A stretch of DNA of 64,000 nucleotides from Apostichopus japonicus. Taxonomy: Eukaryota; Echinodermata; Holothuroidea; Aspidochirotida; Stichopodidae. Position 1 is the first letter of the stretch. Each line of letters starts with the position of its first letter. This document shows, piece after piece, positions 25,954 through 38,940 of the stretch. Made by a program: the position numbers and the translations under genes. Location: NCBI RefSeq assembly GCF_037975245.1, contig NC_092563.1:13072001-13136000 (forward strand), written 5' to 3'. The notes beneath the pieces are model-generated. The model was not told where the DNA came from and did no database searches. It saw only the letters and a list, made by a program, of their open reading frames with translations.

Positions 25954-27752
25954 CAACAGCTATAGTTTACACATTGCCAGCAGTACCAGACTGCCAAGTT
26001 CAAACCATCTATTCCTGATGTACAGTATTTGGTTTCTTGGACACAGAAATTTGAACCGTCTGGGTTATTCAGTCTACTATTCCGTATCTTGTCAAGCTTC
26101 TCCTTTCTGTCACTCTAACAGAGAAGCTCATTAACCGCAAATTTAACCCTAACCGGGGGCAAAATTCTTGCCATTTTATTTCATTTGATTGAAATCTGTT
26201 GAACTACCATGGCCAGAAAAGCTTCAGTATCAAATTTCCAAGTACAGGGCAATCTTTTTTTTTAGTATGTAGATGTTTACTATCCTCATAGATTCTTACC
26301 TTCGGACGTTTATTGATAACACTTCCGTTTGCATATCAAGGAATTTTAACTTTCTTTCAATCTAAATGGGGTCCTGTTTGACAGGGATTTAATTGCAAAC
26401 AGCAGGAGAGTACTAAACTATTTTATTCGGCAAGAAACATCGGCAAACAAATCTTGCTGAGTAAAGGAAAGAGGCTCACATTACATTGTTTGCTGGAATC
26501 GATGACTAACGTCATTCAGTATGGATATATATACGGGAAAGTATAACAAATTAGGAGGATTCACTATAAAAATAAAAGGCTAGGTGTGTCTACATCACTA
26601 TTCCAAGAAAAAAATAATACGGTGACAAAATCACTTACAAGCTTTTGAATAAAAATGTCCAAGTTTACAAAGGATAACATTATCTTATCATGCGTGTTGT
26701 TTCATTCCCTCGAACATAAAGATATTCTTTGGCAGGAATTTGATTACAAGCAGAGAGGAAAAATTACTAAACTAATTTATTATGGAATTACTGCTTGTTT
26801 CCCTCAGAACTATAATTTGTTCTCACTGCTGGATCTGTTTTGTACAAACTTGTGCTAGTTATTAAAGCTTTGCTGCAACCTGTTCATGGATTGCATTTCT
26901 CTATTTATTATCAAGTGACATAAACAAACCAACCCCCCCCCCAACAAAAAAAAGGTTTCAGTTCAAAAGTTTAACCATGAACACCTTTCCACCATTTTCT
27001 TTTTCATTATCAAGAGATGAGAACATCATGTTTCAGTATCTATTTGAGTTCAGAGTCATTTCTTGGCACTTTTCCAGACCATGAGTTCTTCTTTGAAACC
27101 AAGATGCATTCTGTCATAGCTACAAAGTGGTTGACAACAGACAGAAGACTTGCTTAGCTGACAAGCACATTTGAAGAATAAAAAATAAAAACTGCTCACA
27201 AGGTTTTAGAACAGTTTTAAAACTTTTCTTGTTTGGTTTTCAAGTTTCAAGTTGCCTTTTCAAGAGATATTGAGAAATTTGCAGATTTTGATATTTCTTT
27301 GGCAATTTTAAGCATTCCATGTTTTGGGGTCAGAGGAAAAGAGTGGTTATGTATTAATGTTGTTTGGATTAAAACATGGAATATTAATTTAATACACAAA
27401 AAATATTGACAGGATTAATGTTAATGTTGTGAAGACATGGCAATTAATCTATGTGTGGAAGTTATCCCAAAAGCAATGACTGAGTCTATATCCTTTACAT
27501 TTAGGAGAGGGCAACCACCAGAAGGGGTCAACAGGGGGTGCGATGCAAAAAGGTTTAATACCAATTGTTCCCGAGGCAGGTAGATCGGGGGTTCAGATGT
27601 TTAGGAGAGGGGTATCAAGAGAAGAGGTACTGTTAATGTCTAGACACACACCGTGGCCATTTCATGCCTGATTGCACACTGTGTGTGAGTCAGAGTATTG
27701 GGAAGGTAGAGAAAAGTGAGGATGACCAAAACAGCTATAGAGATTGAGATCT

Positions 27753-27934
27753 GTTTATGGGCAAAAACTGAGGTACAACAAACATTTGCGGTTATGGGGA
27801 AAAACAGAGGTACAACATTCATTTCCTGTTACGGGCAAAATTGAGGTACAGCAATCATTTCCTGTTACGGGCAAAACAGAGGTTCCACAATCATTTCCGG
27901 TTATGGGAAAAACTGAAGTACAACATTTATTTCC
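27753..27934. repeat. 36-bp minisatellite, about 5 copies
   Basis: GAGGTACAACATTCATTTCC then GTTACGGGCAAAAC-type unit, 36 bp (12 codons). Because 36 is divisible by three, it is open on both strands: KTEVQ-x-SFPV-x-G on plus and VTGN-x-CCTS on minus. It lies just upstream of the LTR-like segment. Confidence 0.8.
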
Positions 27935-28044
27935 GAATATCGTTTTTAAGGTATCTGAGTACGCTACAAGCGTTGGCGATTCTTCCCAAAGCCAACAAGT
28001 GATCTTACGGAGTGACATTGCATTTCGGAGTTGAACATGTGACG

Positions 28045-28364
28045 TGTGACATTCCGAGGCTGTGAGTTGCTTTTTTGCATAGCCTACTTGGAGATCTTAC
28101 GGAAACAATCATGAGTTAAGTTAATTATTAATATCAATATAACATATGTATATCCCAATAAGAGCAGTTAGTGAGAGAGAGTTTTGTTGGAGTTAGAGAG
28201 ACTTGGTTTGTTGCGTTGCAATATATTTGGCCTTAAGCCTCCAATAAGTTTGTAAAGCTGTCTGTGTTCATAGTTGAATAAATCCTGGTTCTATTCTAAT
28301 GCAAATTAATTTCTCGCTCAGTTATTGTCTGAGTGTGCCTCGCGCTGTATCCGTGAATTTAACA
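28045..28364 (+). mobile_element. Solo-LTR-like segment
   Basis: A 320-bp segment starting TGTGACATTCCGAGG and ending TGAATTTAACA. Its layout fits an LTR: an AG/GT-rich GAGAGAGTT...GGAGTTAGAGAGAC part, an AT-rich TATA-like patch, AATAAA at 28277-28282 followed by a T-rich downstream stretch, and a TG...CA boundary. I do not see a target-site duplication or a clear primer-binding site after it, and no second LTR is in the window. The family is unknown; it could be a solo or truncated LTR. Confidence 0.4.
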
Positions 28365-28448
28365 TATATTCCTCTCGGAGAGACGAGACGGAACAGATCC
28401 CAAAAATTTCAAGTTAGGAAGAAACAAAGAGAGAAATTTAAAGTACAA

Positions 28449-28480
28449 TAGTAATGAGGAGACAGGTAAGTACCATTGCC
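28449..28480 (+). repeat. Splice-donor repeat family, core fragment
   Basis: GTAATGAGGAGACAGGTAAG followed by TACCATTGCC. The core is intact; the 3' part is missing. Confidence 0.45.
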
Positions 28481-29742
28481 TATATAAACCCAAACCAGTT
28501 AGTTATGTTTGGGATAGCAGTGGCTTTATGCATGAAAAGTCATTACCTTCTCATATTCTCAGCTCTAGCATAAATAACCAACATAATTAATGCAGGTTTT
28601 TGGTCGACAAGTGAATGTCTAGTGAATCATTAATCTGAATTAATTGCCCAATATTTTATCAACTTGATGCTATTGAAATATTTGTTTTGATTACATTCAA
28701 AAAAGCAAATTTTGGAAAACATAAAAAATTCTGACTTATACTCTATACTTGAAATCATCAATAAAATCAAACATGGAAGGGAAAGGAAAGGTAATAAAAA
28801 AAATCATTATGAATGATTCTAAATGCTCAACTTAATGCAACATGAGCTGAGCAGAGCCTAAATCCAACCAAATACTGATTAATAACTGAAATTACCATAA
28901 TTTTAATGTTCATTTAGCATCAGAATATACCAGCTCATTTCTTTATCTGTCTGGATAAACAATAAGATTGATGGGTTTTGATGCAAAATAAAATAAACGT
29001 ACTCAGTAGAAAATTAGAATGAGTTAAACGGCCTCGGGAGAAGAAGTTAATCTAGCGAATGAATTCCTGGTTGTTCGGAACTGATTTTTTAGCCGTTTGT
29101 TGATCATCTGAACAGACTAAATATTTTATCAGCAAAGCAAGCACCCTCTCTATAATTGGTTGACTGCATGGCTGAAAACCATTAGTCATCCAGAATAAAC
29201 TGAACAGACTTCTGACTGCCACACCCATTTTACTACTATTTATTTTCCCTCGACGAAATTTTGTTGTTCTGAAACCTAAAAGAGAAACATATCCAGATTG
29301 TCCAGACGAGCAATTTCCAAAATTTCTTAAATATTAGTACTGGTACATTTCAGGCATTTATACATGCATCAAACTGTCTTCACAGAGAAGTGAGATTGAT
29401 TTGTGTGAGTTGTAAATAGCTCTGTGTAAGTGGTTTAGGGACTTGGGAATGATATAGGAGTCTTATATACTCGATTATTCGGGGGGAAATTATACGCTAA
29501 TCACTAATTGTGTTCTTTATTAACAATATGCAATGCTGATACACTGCTCTGACATACCTATGTTACCGTGTAGTTTGGTCATAAGATGAATAGAAAGCTT
29601 TACCCCTATGACATAGCTATGTGTATAACTGTTGCAAAGTGTCTTAGATGGATTTATCTGGTTTGGCCAGCTGTCAAAGTAACATGGTACAGAAGCAACT
29701 TCCAAACAGTTTAATTCCTACAATCCATGTTATACTCTTCTG

Positions 29743-30108
29743 TTAAAGGGTGTGAAGACTCGCGCACAAAGGAACGTTTCATGCTGATAATCTGACCTAG
29801 TTTCGAATGAGGTGTACATAACAGAAGTGTTAGACACCACCATCGATCCCAGAAAATACACACACAGCTTGCTACCGTCGGTAATTAGACACTAGTGTAC
29901 AGTCAGTACATACAGCTACGGTCAATACCCACAACACAGTGTACATAGCAGCGTGGACATCTCAGGTCCAGCTAAAGATAACAAGGTATCACATTTCATT
30001 ACTGTCTGCATTTTGTAGCGACAAGCAGAAAACTTCACTTGCAAGCATTGGAAAGTTAACTTTTTCAGAGCGCGGCACGCGGTTGGGGGGAGTCTTCAAT
30101 GACTTTAA
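29743..30108 (-). mobile_element. MITE with TTAA target site, copy 2 (inverted)
   Basis: A 366-bp element, TTAA on both sides, and the reverse complement of 4353-4716 along nearly its whole length. Shared blocks include GGTCAGATTATCAGC-like ends, CACCACCATCGATCCCAG, TACCGTCGGTAATTAGACAC and CTCAGGTCCAGCTAAAGATA. The left end reads AGGGTGTGAAGACTCGCGC and the right end AGTCTTCAATGACT. It differs from copy 1 by scattered substitutions and small indels, so both copies are old. Confidence 0.8.
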
Positions 30109-31410
30109 GCAGTTACTAATTGCTTTATTGTTCAAAATCTTAAAATCCACAAATACCAACCCAGAGTAGCACAGTTCCCAACAATAAATAAGGTAACATG
30201 GCTACACCTCCCCCTCCCCCTTCCCCTAACGATAACTTGACTTACTTAATTCTGCACTTAACACCAGATCAGCACATCTCTCACTCTCAAATATTAGCAG
30301 CATACTGGTCTATGCAAGATCTTATGTAGTATTACATCTCACACAAAATGTCTCAATCAGCTCATAATTACATTAATTTCTGAATGGTAATAACAATTCA
30401 GCCCAGAGGTCTGTATGATAATTAGATTTGCCCAAGGTAACATGCTTTTATCTCAATATACTAAACATGTGTGTAGACATAAATACAACATAGCAAGGTA
30501 CATTTTCCAATCATGCATTTGAGTGGTAAGATATATTACGTTATATAGCCTGCTGCATAAAATGTAAACAGGTATTCTCTCTAACATTGTCAAAAGATGC
30601 TACATTAAATTCAAAGGGTGGAAGGTCAATATTACTAGCCCAAAATATGCTAGAAATGAAAAAAAATGGTGACTTACAAAACCCAATGCACAATTTCAAT
30701 AAGCATTTTACTGCCCCATAATTTTCTTTCTGTATTAACTGAGATGTTTTACTTTCTAATCAAATGGACTGTCTCCAATTTCTGTGAATAATAAAGATAA
30801 CCAGTGCCTCCCCGAGAGTACATGAATTTATAAAATAAAATATCTCCTGGACAAGTTTAGTAACATTTGGGGCCCATACTGATGATCTTGATGAAGTGAT
30901 GAGATATAAAGGTATAAAGGTAAACTACATGAAGTGTTTCACATGTGTGAAAGAGTTTTCATCGATTCCAGTTGTTCCATTGTTTGTAAGTTGAAAGATT
31001 TCAGTTGCGTGAATATGCGGCGTTTTAAAAGGCTAGGTGAACAATATCAATAATTCTGCTAAAAGTGTTGTATTAACACAATCATTAATTTAACCCCAAG
31101 TTCAAGACAAACACAATAACAATAATAAAGGCACCATATATTAAACCTGTTTTAAGCGAAAAAATATGACATTAAATTTTAGACTTAAATTCTATCAACA
31201 ACAGGTAGATAAGACATGATGGCATGATCTGTATTATTACAGACTTTAATATTAACAAGGCAATTCAACACTGAATTTATATTTAAAAAAGGGCCAGACC
31301 ATTTGAATGTCCTTAAATTTAACAACATACTTTCCAAATAATAGCTCATGAAAACTCTAACTATCTGTAAACAGAAATTATAAAACTTACTGGTTTATAT
31401 ATTTACGAGT

Positions 31411-31497
31411 GACCCACTTACCTGTCTCCCCACAACCTTGTGGGGAGACAGGTTGTGGGGAGACAGGTAACTGGGGGAACGAAGTAAATTTAAGAAT
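31411..31497. repeat. Splice-donor repeat family, hairpin copy
   Basis: Two copies meet head to head: ACCTGTCTCCCCACAA (31420-31435), two bases, then its perfect 16-bp reverse complement (31438-31453). A third direct copy follows (31454-31468), leading into AACTGGGGGAACGAAGTAAA. The copy would fold into a strong hairpin. Confidence 0.75.
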
Positions 31498-33213
31498 TCA
31501 TAAACATTTCCTCTCCACATTCTCTTTGCTTTTTCTCTTTACATTGCATCCATCTGGGATGTTGTGGCTCTATCCCTGGCTGGTCAATTAAATGAGGTAG
31601 GATTTTCACTAAAGGAGCAAACCACCTTTTTCCCATCTGAAATATGGTCTTTCCACATTGCAATAATGCCAAAATAAGCTAAAACTGTTCACTGGATAGC
31701 CACCCAATATGAAGTGTAAGTAATTAGCCATTGGGCTTCTCCGATTTACACATGTGGCTGCTTAGCATTGTAAAATGCCTGCTTATCTTTTCAGGCTGAT
31801 TACATCTATGTTTCAGTGATGACACAAATACAAAGTGGGTAGTTTCAAAACAGTTTACAGAGATTAAAACACACTGAATAATTCAAAATGTATCACACTC
31901 TGTTTTCCTTGCCAAGAACTGTGAATGCAAATACCACTGATCAATGACAACAATTTAATGTTCAAACATAAAAGGATGTGTGGGAGCCACTTACATGCAT
32001 AACTTTACAAGATCATATATGTAACGTGCAAACAATGAATATTCATCAGTACATTGAATGATACTAAAACAAAACATGAATAATGCAAATCACAAAAAAA
32101 AAAAAAAAAAGTTGATGTTTTGACTCAAATATCCTCCTGTTTTTTTTTCATTATTTTATTTATTTATTTATCGTTTTGCATGTACAATCACTTGGTGTGG
32201 TAGATCTTCAGTTTAACATAAGTTTGAAACATTTTTGGAAAATCAAAATGGCTACATAATGATGACAATCACATAAAAAAAATATCATGTACCATTTACA
32301 GTATGTAGTTGTACAAGATAGGGCAAAATGACCAGCACTATTTATAAAAAGCTTTGAGTTGTCATTGAAAATGGACTGCAAATTATACTAGTGTCTGTTT
32401 AGATAACAAATTTATGCACCTGTACCATCGAAATTAAAAAGAACAGCAGAGTTTATAGGTCGCTATAAATTTGGCTATCTATTCCATCTGTGATATAATC
32501 ACAATTCTGTAAAAGAGCAAATACCAGAAAATACATAAATAAATCAGGAAGGGAAGTAAATCAACAATTATTCACAAATATGCAAATTACTTCACGTTGG
32601 CATGCAATTTTATAAAAAGAATTGTTGCCCGCTCACCATCACAAAGAAATATGTAACATGATATGCCATGAGATTTGACAGTTTAAGGTATGCACCATAA
32701 AAATCCTCATATAAGAAAATGATGTACACAAGCATTGCGACATTCATTCGACAAAATAAGATAATAAATTCTTTCCAGTCAATCATTAATGTCAGAGAAA
32801 GAGAGTAAGGTGCCAATTCAACCAGCTTCTTTGATTTGGTGTACATACATAGCAGTGAGAGTCAAGTTAGCTACCGTATATATTCATTCAAGACTTGTGT
32901 TTTTTTTTATAAAGCTCATTTTAAGAGCATTTTCATGATACAACATGAAAGAGATTTTAGCATTAAATCAAAGGTCAGTCACAACTCAGTTTGCGATGCC
33001 ACTGCATTCTTTATTTTATGGCTTTTATTTTCTTACAGAAATGACAATAAACAGTGAGACGTCTGGCCTAATCAAATGCAATTTCTTGTTTCTATAAAGT
33101 CTGTTAATTTGAAGCATTTTGACATTTTGCATGTGTGATAAAGTAGACTGTTCATTTCATTTCATAGCATCATTTCAGTATATCACTGACTTGAAACCCC
33201 ATAACATAAACAA

Positions 33214-33320
33214 TGGTGTTCACCTGTCGCCATTCTACATACGCACTCAAATCTGAATAGCCTACAAAAGTTGGCAATGTGCTGCATCCACTGACCTACT
33301 TCAAATTTTAACAGTTCTGA
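33214..33320 (-). repeat. Splice-donor repeat family, copy
   Basis: Minus copy with TTCACCTGTCGCC, CATACGCACTCAAATCTGAA, TAGCCTAC and GTTGGCAATGTGCTGCATCC. The donor-like core is mutated (GGCGACAGGTGAA). Confidence 0.55.
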
Positions 33321-34915
33321 AGGGTAATGCAGCAAAATTTCCACTGTAATTTGCACCCTCTGCAACCTTGTTGGTTTTGGGAAGTTTTGGTGAAGATTTA
33401 TGAAGTCAGCAAGGACTTGAATTCAAGACAACATTACCTGCCTGCATTAAACATATCCAACGCATCCTACTAAAGTTTTGCACATGAAATTATTCTTAGT
33501 ATTTTAGCATCCATGCCCTACTACGTTTGTGTGGGTACCAGTTGTGCGATAATTAATTTTGTATTACATGTCTGTCTGTCAGCACTCATGGCATACACTG
33601 TAGCATCGTTACATACACTTAACAATGAATCATGGCAACAATTCACTCCCTTCAGTATACAAACCTGTCTCACTTGGAATGGATTATTCTAGTAAGGAGA
33701 AAATAAACGAAACATAATCATTTAGGCAAATCGTATAATTAAGTCAGAGTCATATCTGCATTAATTACGCTACGAATAATTTCATTCATCTGTGTGCTCT
33801 ACTGTTGAACTGTTCTCAGACTTAATTCATCGAGACCTTGACTACGCATCCGATCCTGTTAATATCTGTTTCAATTAGCAAACATCCCTGGAAATTTTAA
33901 ATGATTGTCTAACTACAACGAGCACATATCATTTCTCTTTCATATTTTATAATTACAATAATTCCATCAACATTATTAAAGACAATTTTCTTTTCAGTTG
34001 ACTTTGATGTATTTCTTGATGCTGTTCAATACTGGAATCCAATCACAAATCAAGTGGTTTAGTAGTTTCACCTCAAATAATGACGAGAGAGTCAAAAAAA
34101 CTTGTAAAGGGGCAATTTGATTTAGTTTCATGCGATTAATAATTATCGGAAATATCTTCTGAGTGACTGACTGAGTGGTAACTTGTTTTGAACGGAATGT
34201 ATGTAGTCACTAATAACTGCATAATTAACATAATTAACATTTTGTGGTGAAAAGATATAAATCTTTAGCATGAGTAATACTCAGTGGAGTTGGGTCACAT
34301 TTCTGGCAAATTGCAAATTAACTCAAAAAAACTTGCTTTAAAGAGGTATGTGCTGATGTAGGAATGAACATTGCGGAATATGTAAGATTAACAAGATACA
34401 AAAACAGGGGTAGAGATTTTGTTACAGAATCTGTTTCAAAATTATTGATTAGAAATTATCAATGAAATGAATATGAATTTTACCTCAAATATTCCAGGTT
34501 TAAGACACAAACAAACTAAAGCAGAACAAACTAACTAATTACATAGATTAGAGAAAATGACTGTCATGTTTTCAGTAAATTTCAAGAATGTCAGACAGTG
34601 CTCTGAATGCTGATAGCTATTAATGCAATTGATGTGGCCTATCAATTTTCACAATGTATGATATATTTATTATAAGTTTGTAGAAAGAATTTAAACTTTA
34701 CTTCAGTGTTCAAGAAACACCTTCACCTTGTAACAAAGGCTACTGATGCTTATTATGAATACAAACCTTATAATTATAGGTTAGTTACAACAACAACAAA
34801 AAATAGAAAATCCAAAGGGATCAATAGAATGGAGGGACAGATTAAGATGCATGTGGTCACTTTAAGTATCTCTCATATGCTTGGATCTTGCCTTTAAATA
34901 TAACTGCCAAAAGAG

Positions 34916-35027
34916 CATAATTTCCATTAGCAAATATTTCACACAGTTTTTTTTTATTTCATGTGGAAATACATAATTTCCATTAGCAAATATTTTCACA
35001 CATTTTTTTCTATTTCATGTGGAAATA
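34916..35027. repeat. 56-bp tandem duplication
   Basis: Two copies beginning CATAATTTCCATTAGCAAAT and ending TTTCATGTGGAAATA, with small differences. Confidence 0.85.
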
Positions 35028-36101
35028 AACAATACATAAGCATCAATGAAATATATCTCTCAACAATTGTATCTTTTGTATGATAAGCTCATTCATATAT
35101 CATGATAGAGGCATAATGGCAGATTTCATATTCATACAGTGAAATATACTGCATGAATGTCATAACAAAATACATTTGTTTTCCTTTTCTTTTTTTTTCG
35201 CTTTTTACTAAAAGTGATGCTTCATTGTGAACTATGAAACAAGACCTATAACTATCAGAAGTAATTTAAGATTGGTTAGACATCCCCTTTATGCATACAA
35301 TAAAGCTAGCTATGAACAATGAACAAATTACATAAAAGTACAACTAGTAATATGAAAGGTTCTATACTGATAAAACTTGCATAAAAAAAAGGCCATTGTC
35401 TAAAAACTTGAAGTTATAAGCTTAATTACAAAAACAAAAGGGGAAAAGTAATTAATAGCATCTGTCAGAAGCATGCATCACTTTTACCCCGACAGATTGC
35501 AGCACATTGAGAGGAAATTCCTTGTTTTGACATTCTGTGAAATTTCCACTTTCAATAATTTACTAATATCAACTTTCGGAAGCCATAATTCTTTCTTTAA
35601 TGTTTATATAATAGAGTACTGCGTGCTTACTTAACAATAAACTAACCATGAAAACAAATCCTGACAGAAAATTCATTCTTCCGGTATCCAAGAATAACCC
35701 GGTGTAAACGCTAAATCATTAATTTGTACAAGAAATACTATGAGTCAATTTCAACAGGGTCTTGCGAAGATGAATTTAAAAGGGGAAAAAATGGTCATTA
35801 TTAACGGAAGAAGTAAAATATGACACCGTTTGATTATTCTGCAAGCTGGTTATGACCATCTTGAATAAATATAAAAGTGTGAATCGAGAAAGAGAGTAGA
35901 AAGCAAAAACTGAAATTTGAGAGAGCCAAGCAAGCGCCTCATCGTCATCAAACGGAAAGAGATTCTAAGTAATGGAGTGATAAAATTCTCTTCTCCGAAA
36001 AATGAGGCCGCAAAGAGACATAAATCAACAGGATTATCTGGCAAAATCTACTAAGCTGACATTAACGAAGAAAAAAGAAAATAGATGGACAAGAATATTT
36101 T

Positions 36102-36182
36102 AAGGAATTTTGAGAAACTCAAAAGTACAGACTGGAGCAAAAAAGGAATTTTGAGAAACTCAAAGTACAGATTGGAGCAAAA
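36102..36182. repeat. 41-bp tandem duplication
   Basis: Two copies of AAGGAATTTTGAGAAACTCA then AAGTACAGA(C/T)TGGAGC. Confidence 0.85.
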
Positions 36183-37194
36183 CAGAATTAAATAAATCAA
36201 AATCATGATGAAACATGAATTGACCAAATCTAAAAGGAGCCATCCACTGAACGTTGAGTATGGTTAAACTTTTATTCTCGTATTACCTGTACCCAAATTT
36301 CTATATTATATTCAATGTCCCTTCTTTGTTTTTCTTTTTTTTTGGCATTAATTTTAATGAATTTTTCAAATTTGACACCAGTCCTACAACAGTGTAAGGT
36401 GTTTGCTTAGCAAAAGTCAAATGTTACTGAAAAATGAACATGAAAAAGTCACAAAGATGATAAATTTCAATTTTCAATTGCATATGATTTTAATGCTAAA
36501 AAGAAAAGAGTGCTGATTTGTATTAACTAGTGAACAAAGTAATCAATTTGCTAAACAAATACTTTCCAACCACACCTATCCCACAACCCCTCCCACCTCC
36601 CCTCCCACCTCCCCACCCTTACAAGAAAAAAGTATTTAGGTGGTAATTTTGTCCCACAAGCAGTATTAAAATAAACAACTCTTTAGTAGGATAATATATC
36701 CAGGGAGCATTGGCTAGGTACAGCAGGCCTTAGTTTGTACTTTTTCTGTATAAGCAATATTTCTCTGAAGAGTTTACCCATCTGTTGCATTAATGAAGTA
36801 AATTTGCAGTGTTTTGCTTCATTTAACAATCAAGTGTATGTGCTTGCAATTTTACTTGTCGCAAATGCATCGCCATAGATTGACTGAGATTTTTACCATA
36901 AAACTTAACTTGCAAACACTGAATTCCTACTTATCTGAAATCACAGTATGTGTGTCAACTTACAAGTTTATCATATTATGTCTCTCTGTATACTTGTCAA
37001 CACTTGACATTTCATCTCTCTGTTTATATTTTGTAGGAGTTATCATTGGACAAAGAAGTAAAAGCTGATGATAAAACAAATGGAAACGAACCATTCCCGC
37101 TGTAATATACTCTACAATCTCTCAATAAAGATGCTCGTCAAAATCTCATCACAGTCAATCCATGAAACTAGCAATGAGATGGCATGTTTCATGA

Positions 37195-37252
37195 ATTGTG
37201 ACAGCAGCCATTCTTGGTGACAGTAGTCATTCTTTGTGACAGCAGCCATGCT
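37195..37252. repeat. Short tandem repeat TGTGACAGCAGCCAT, 3 copies
   Basis: GTGACAGCAGCCATTCTTG, GTGACAGTAGTCATTCTTT and GTGACAGCAGCCATGC in succession. Confidence 0.7.
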
Positions 37253-38854
37253 TTTGGATATGAATGACATTTGATGGCATGCTCGCCTTGCAGATTAATT
37301 CTGTCAAAGCTAACAATATCTGCAGTTATCTACTGCATTTGTTTGGGAGATCATTTAAATCTTATGTTAAAAGAACTAGTTAATACAAAGAATCTTAGAG
37401 AGATCCATTGGTCTCATTCCAATCTTTCTACAGCTCACCCGTTATCAGATATTAAGATATCAAATATTCCTGTTCATTTCTATGAGTGTGTGGTGCAAAA
37501 AGTCTGTATTGCTACATATCCAGATGGCCGAAGTTCATAATTTAGGCAGGGATAGCCCCTCCCCCACCCCCCCCAAATAAAAACCATTAAGTGGGATGCA
37601 AGAGTGCATATCTCTCAGACTACTAGTTAACAGATCCGAACAAAATACCACCATAGTTTCCTTCTCTTTTTTTTTTTTTTAAACATTACCCACACTGCAT
37701 CGAGCAGTAACACCTTAAACCATGCTGACATTAAGAATTAAAGTCCAATTAGGGTGGAATCCCATGTTTGCATCTATCAAAGGACAATCCTTGCTTTGGG
37801 GCAGACTAACAAATCCTTGGTGAATACTTCTTTTTCGGGAAGCGCTCCTCGCCCGTAGAACGAGTTTGTCGTAATAACCAGATTCTCGATACTTTTAAGA
37901 CGTTCTAACTTATCAGATTAGTAATCCATGTAGCGACAATTTTGAAGACGTTTCTGACAGTGAATGTACTTTTTGCAAACATGAGAAAATCTTGTTTTAG
38001 CTCATGGTACTAAGCCCCCAAGGAAATAGAGAGGTTATTACTATTCACGTAAAGGTGCTATCATTTCAGACAGAATTCTCTTTCATGGTGAATCCACAGC
38101 ATAAATATATATAGTATTATGGTCACTCAGCCATCATGAGAGACACAGGTTTCCAGTTTTTAGCTGTAAAGATGTTGTTTTTGACGAAATTATAAAAAAA
38201 AATGGCCATTTCTATAAATTATGCATGAAGTAATACCATATGGTGCATTAGTGTCTGGGCAACAAAATGTGTAGTAATGAAGAAAGAAAAACACTTTTAC
38301 CAAACTGCTTATCTACTGCAAAAAGGCCTGTGCAGGTAAATATGTATACCGTAGGTTTGAGGACCCGACTTTTCAATATCCAAGTAAGATTTTCTGATAA
38401 AGAACAAGATTCTGCTAGAATGGAAACTTCAGGCCCTCTAACAGCTATATATTTAGCATTGAGCAGAATAATTAAATATAAAACAGCTGACGCTCATTTG
38501 ACGAAAATGTTTTGGAAGTGAGTCTCAGCAGTTTTTGCAAACATTAAGAAGCACACCATACAAGCAGCTTTGAGCAATATCCGTGTAATTCCGGCTTTTT
38601 TTTATATGCAAGACAGTTTTCTTGATTTGTCTATCAGAAGGCTATGATTTCTTTCATTTAGACATTTGGCAACTTAGGCTGACTGAAAATGACTGGTTAA
38701 TTTGTACCTTGCTAATTGTCCATTTCATTTCAATTTGAATGCAATTTATATATCTATACAAATTAAACTCCCAAGGAATGTGATCTCTCCAATGGCTAGG
38801 AAATATGCCATCTGAATCAATTGAGCATAAATATAGCCCCATATTCTCTTTGCA

Positions 38855-38940
38855 ATGCAACCAATTAGCTTAACTGTGCTGTAGATATGGTAGAGAAGTG
38901 CAGGTATTGTGAGGAGACATATAATGAGTGAAGTAATGTT
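38855..38940 (+). repeat. Splice-donor repeat family, copy
   Basis: GCAATGCAACCAATTAGCTTA, ATGGTAGAGAAGTGC, ATTGTGAGGAGACATATAAT and GAGTGAAGTAATG. Two changes (CAGGTAAG to CATATAAT) destroy the donor-like core. Confidence 0.5.

Larger units (their letters stand above)
21966..27752. other. Non-coding, no gene seen
   Basis: Contains a 136-codon minus frame (22324-22734) with overlapping plus frames. It has no domain I recognise, and a frame of this length is expected by chance about once in DNA of this composition and length. Confidence 0.5.

Noticed and set aside
31540-31600. Possible tRNA-type box B (GGCTCTATCCCTGGCTGG)
   Set aside because: No box A at the right spacing and no cloverleaf. 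Elsewhere in the window no sequence folds as a tRNA.
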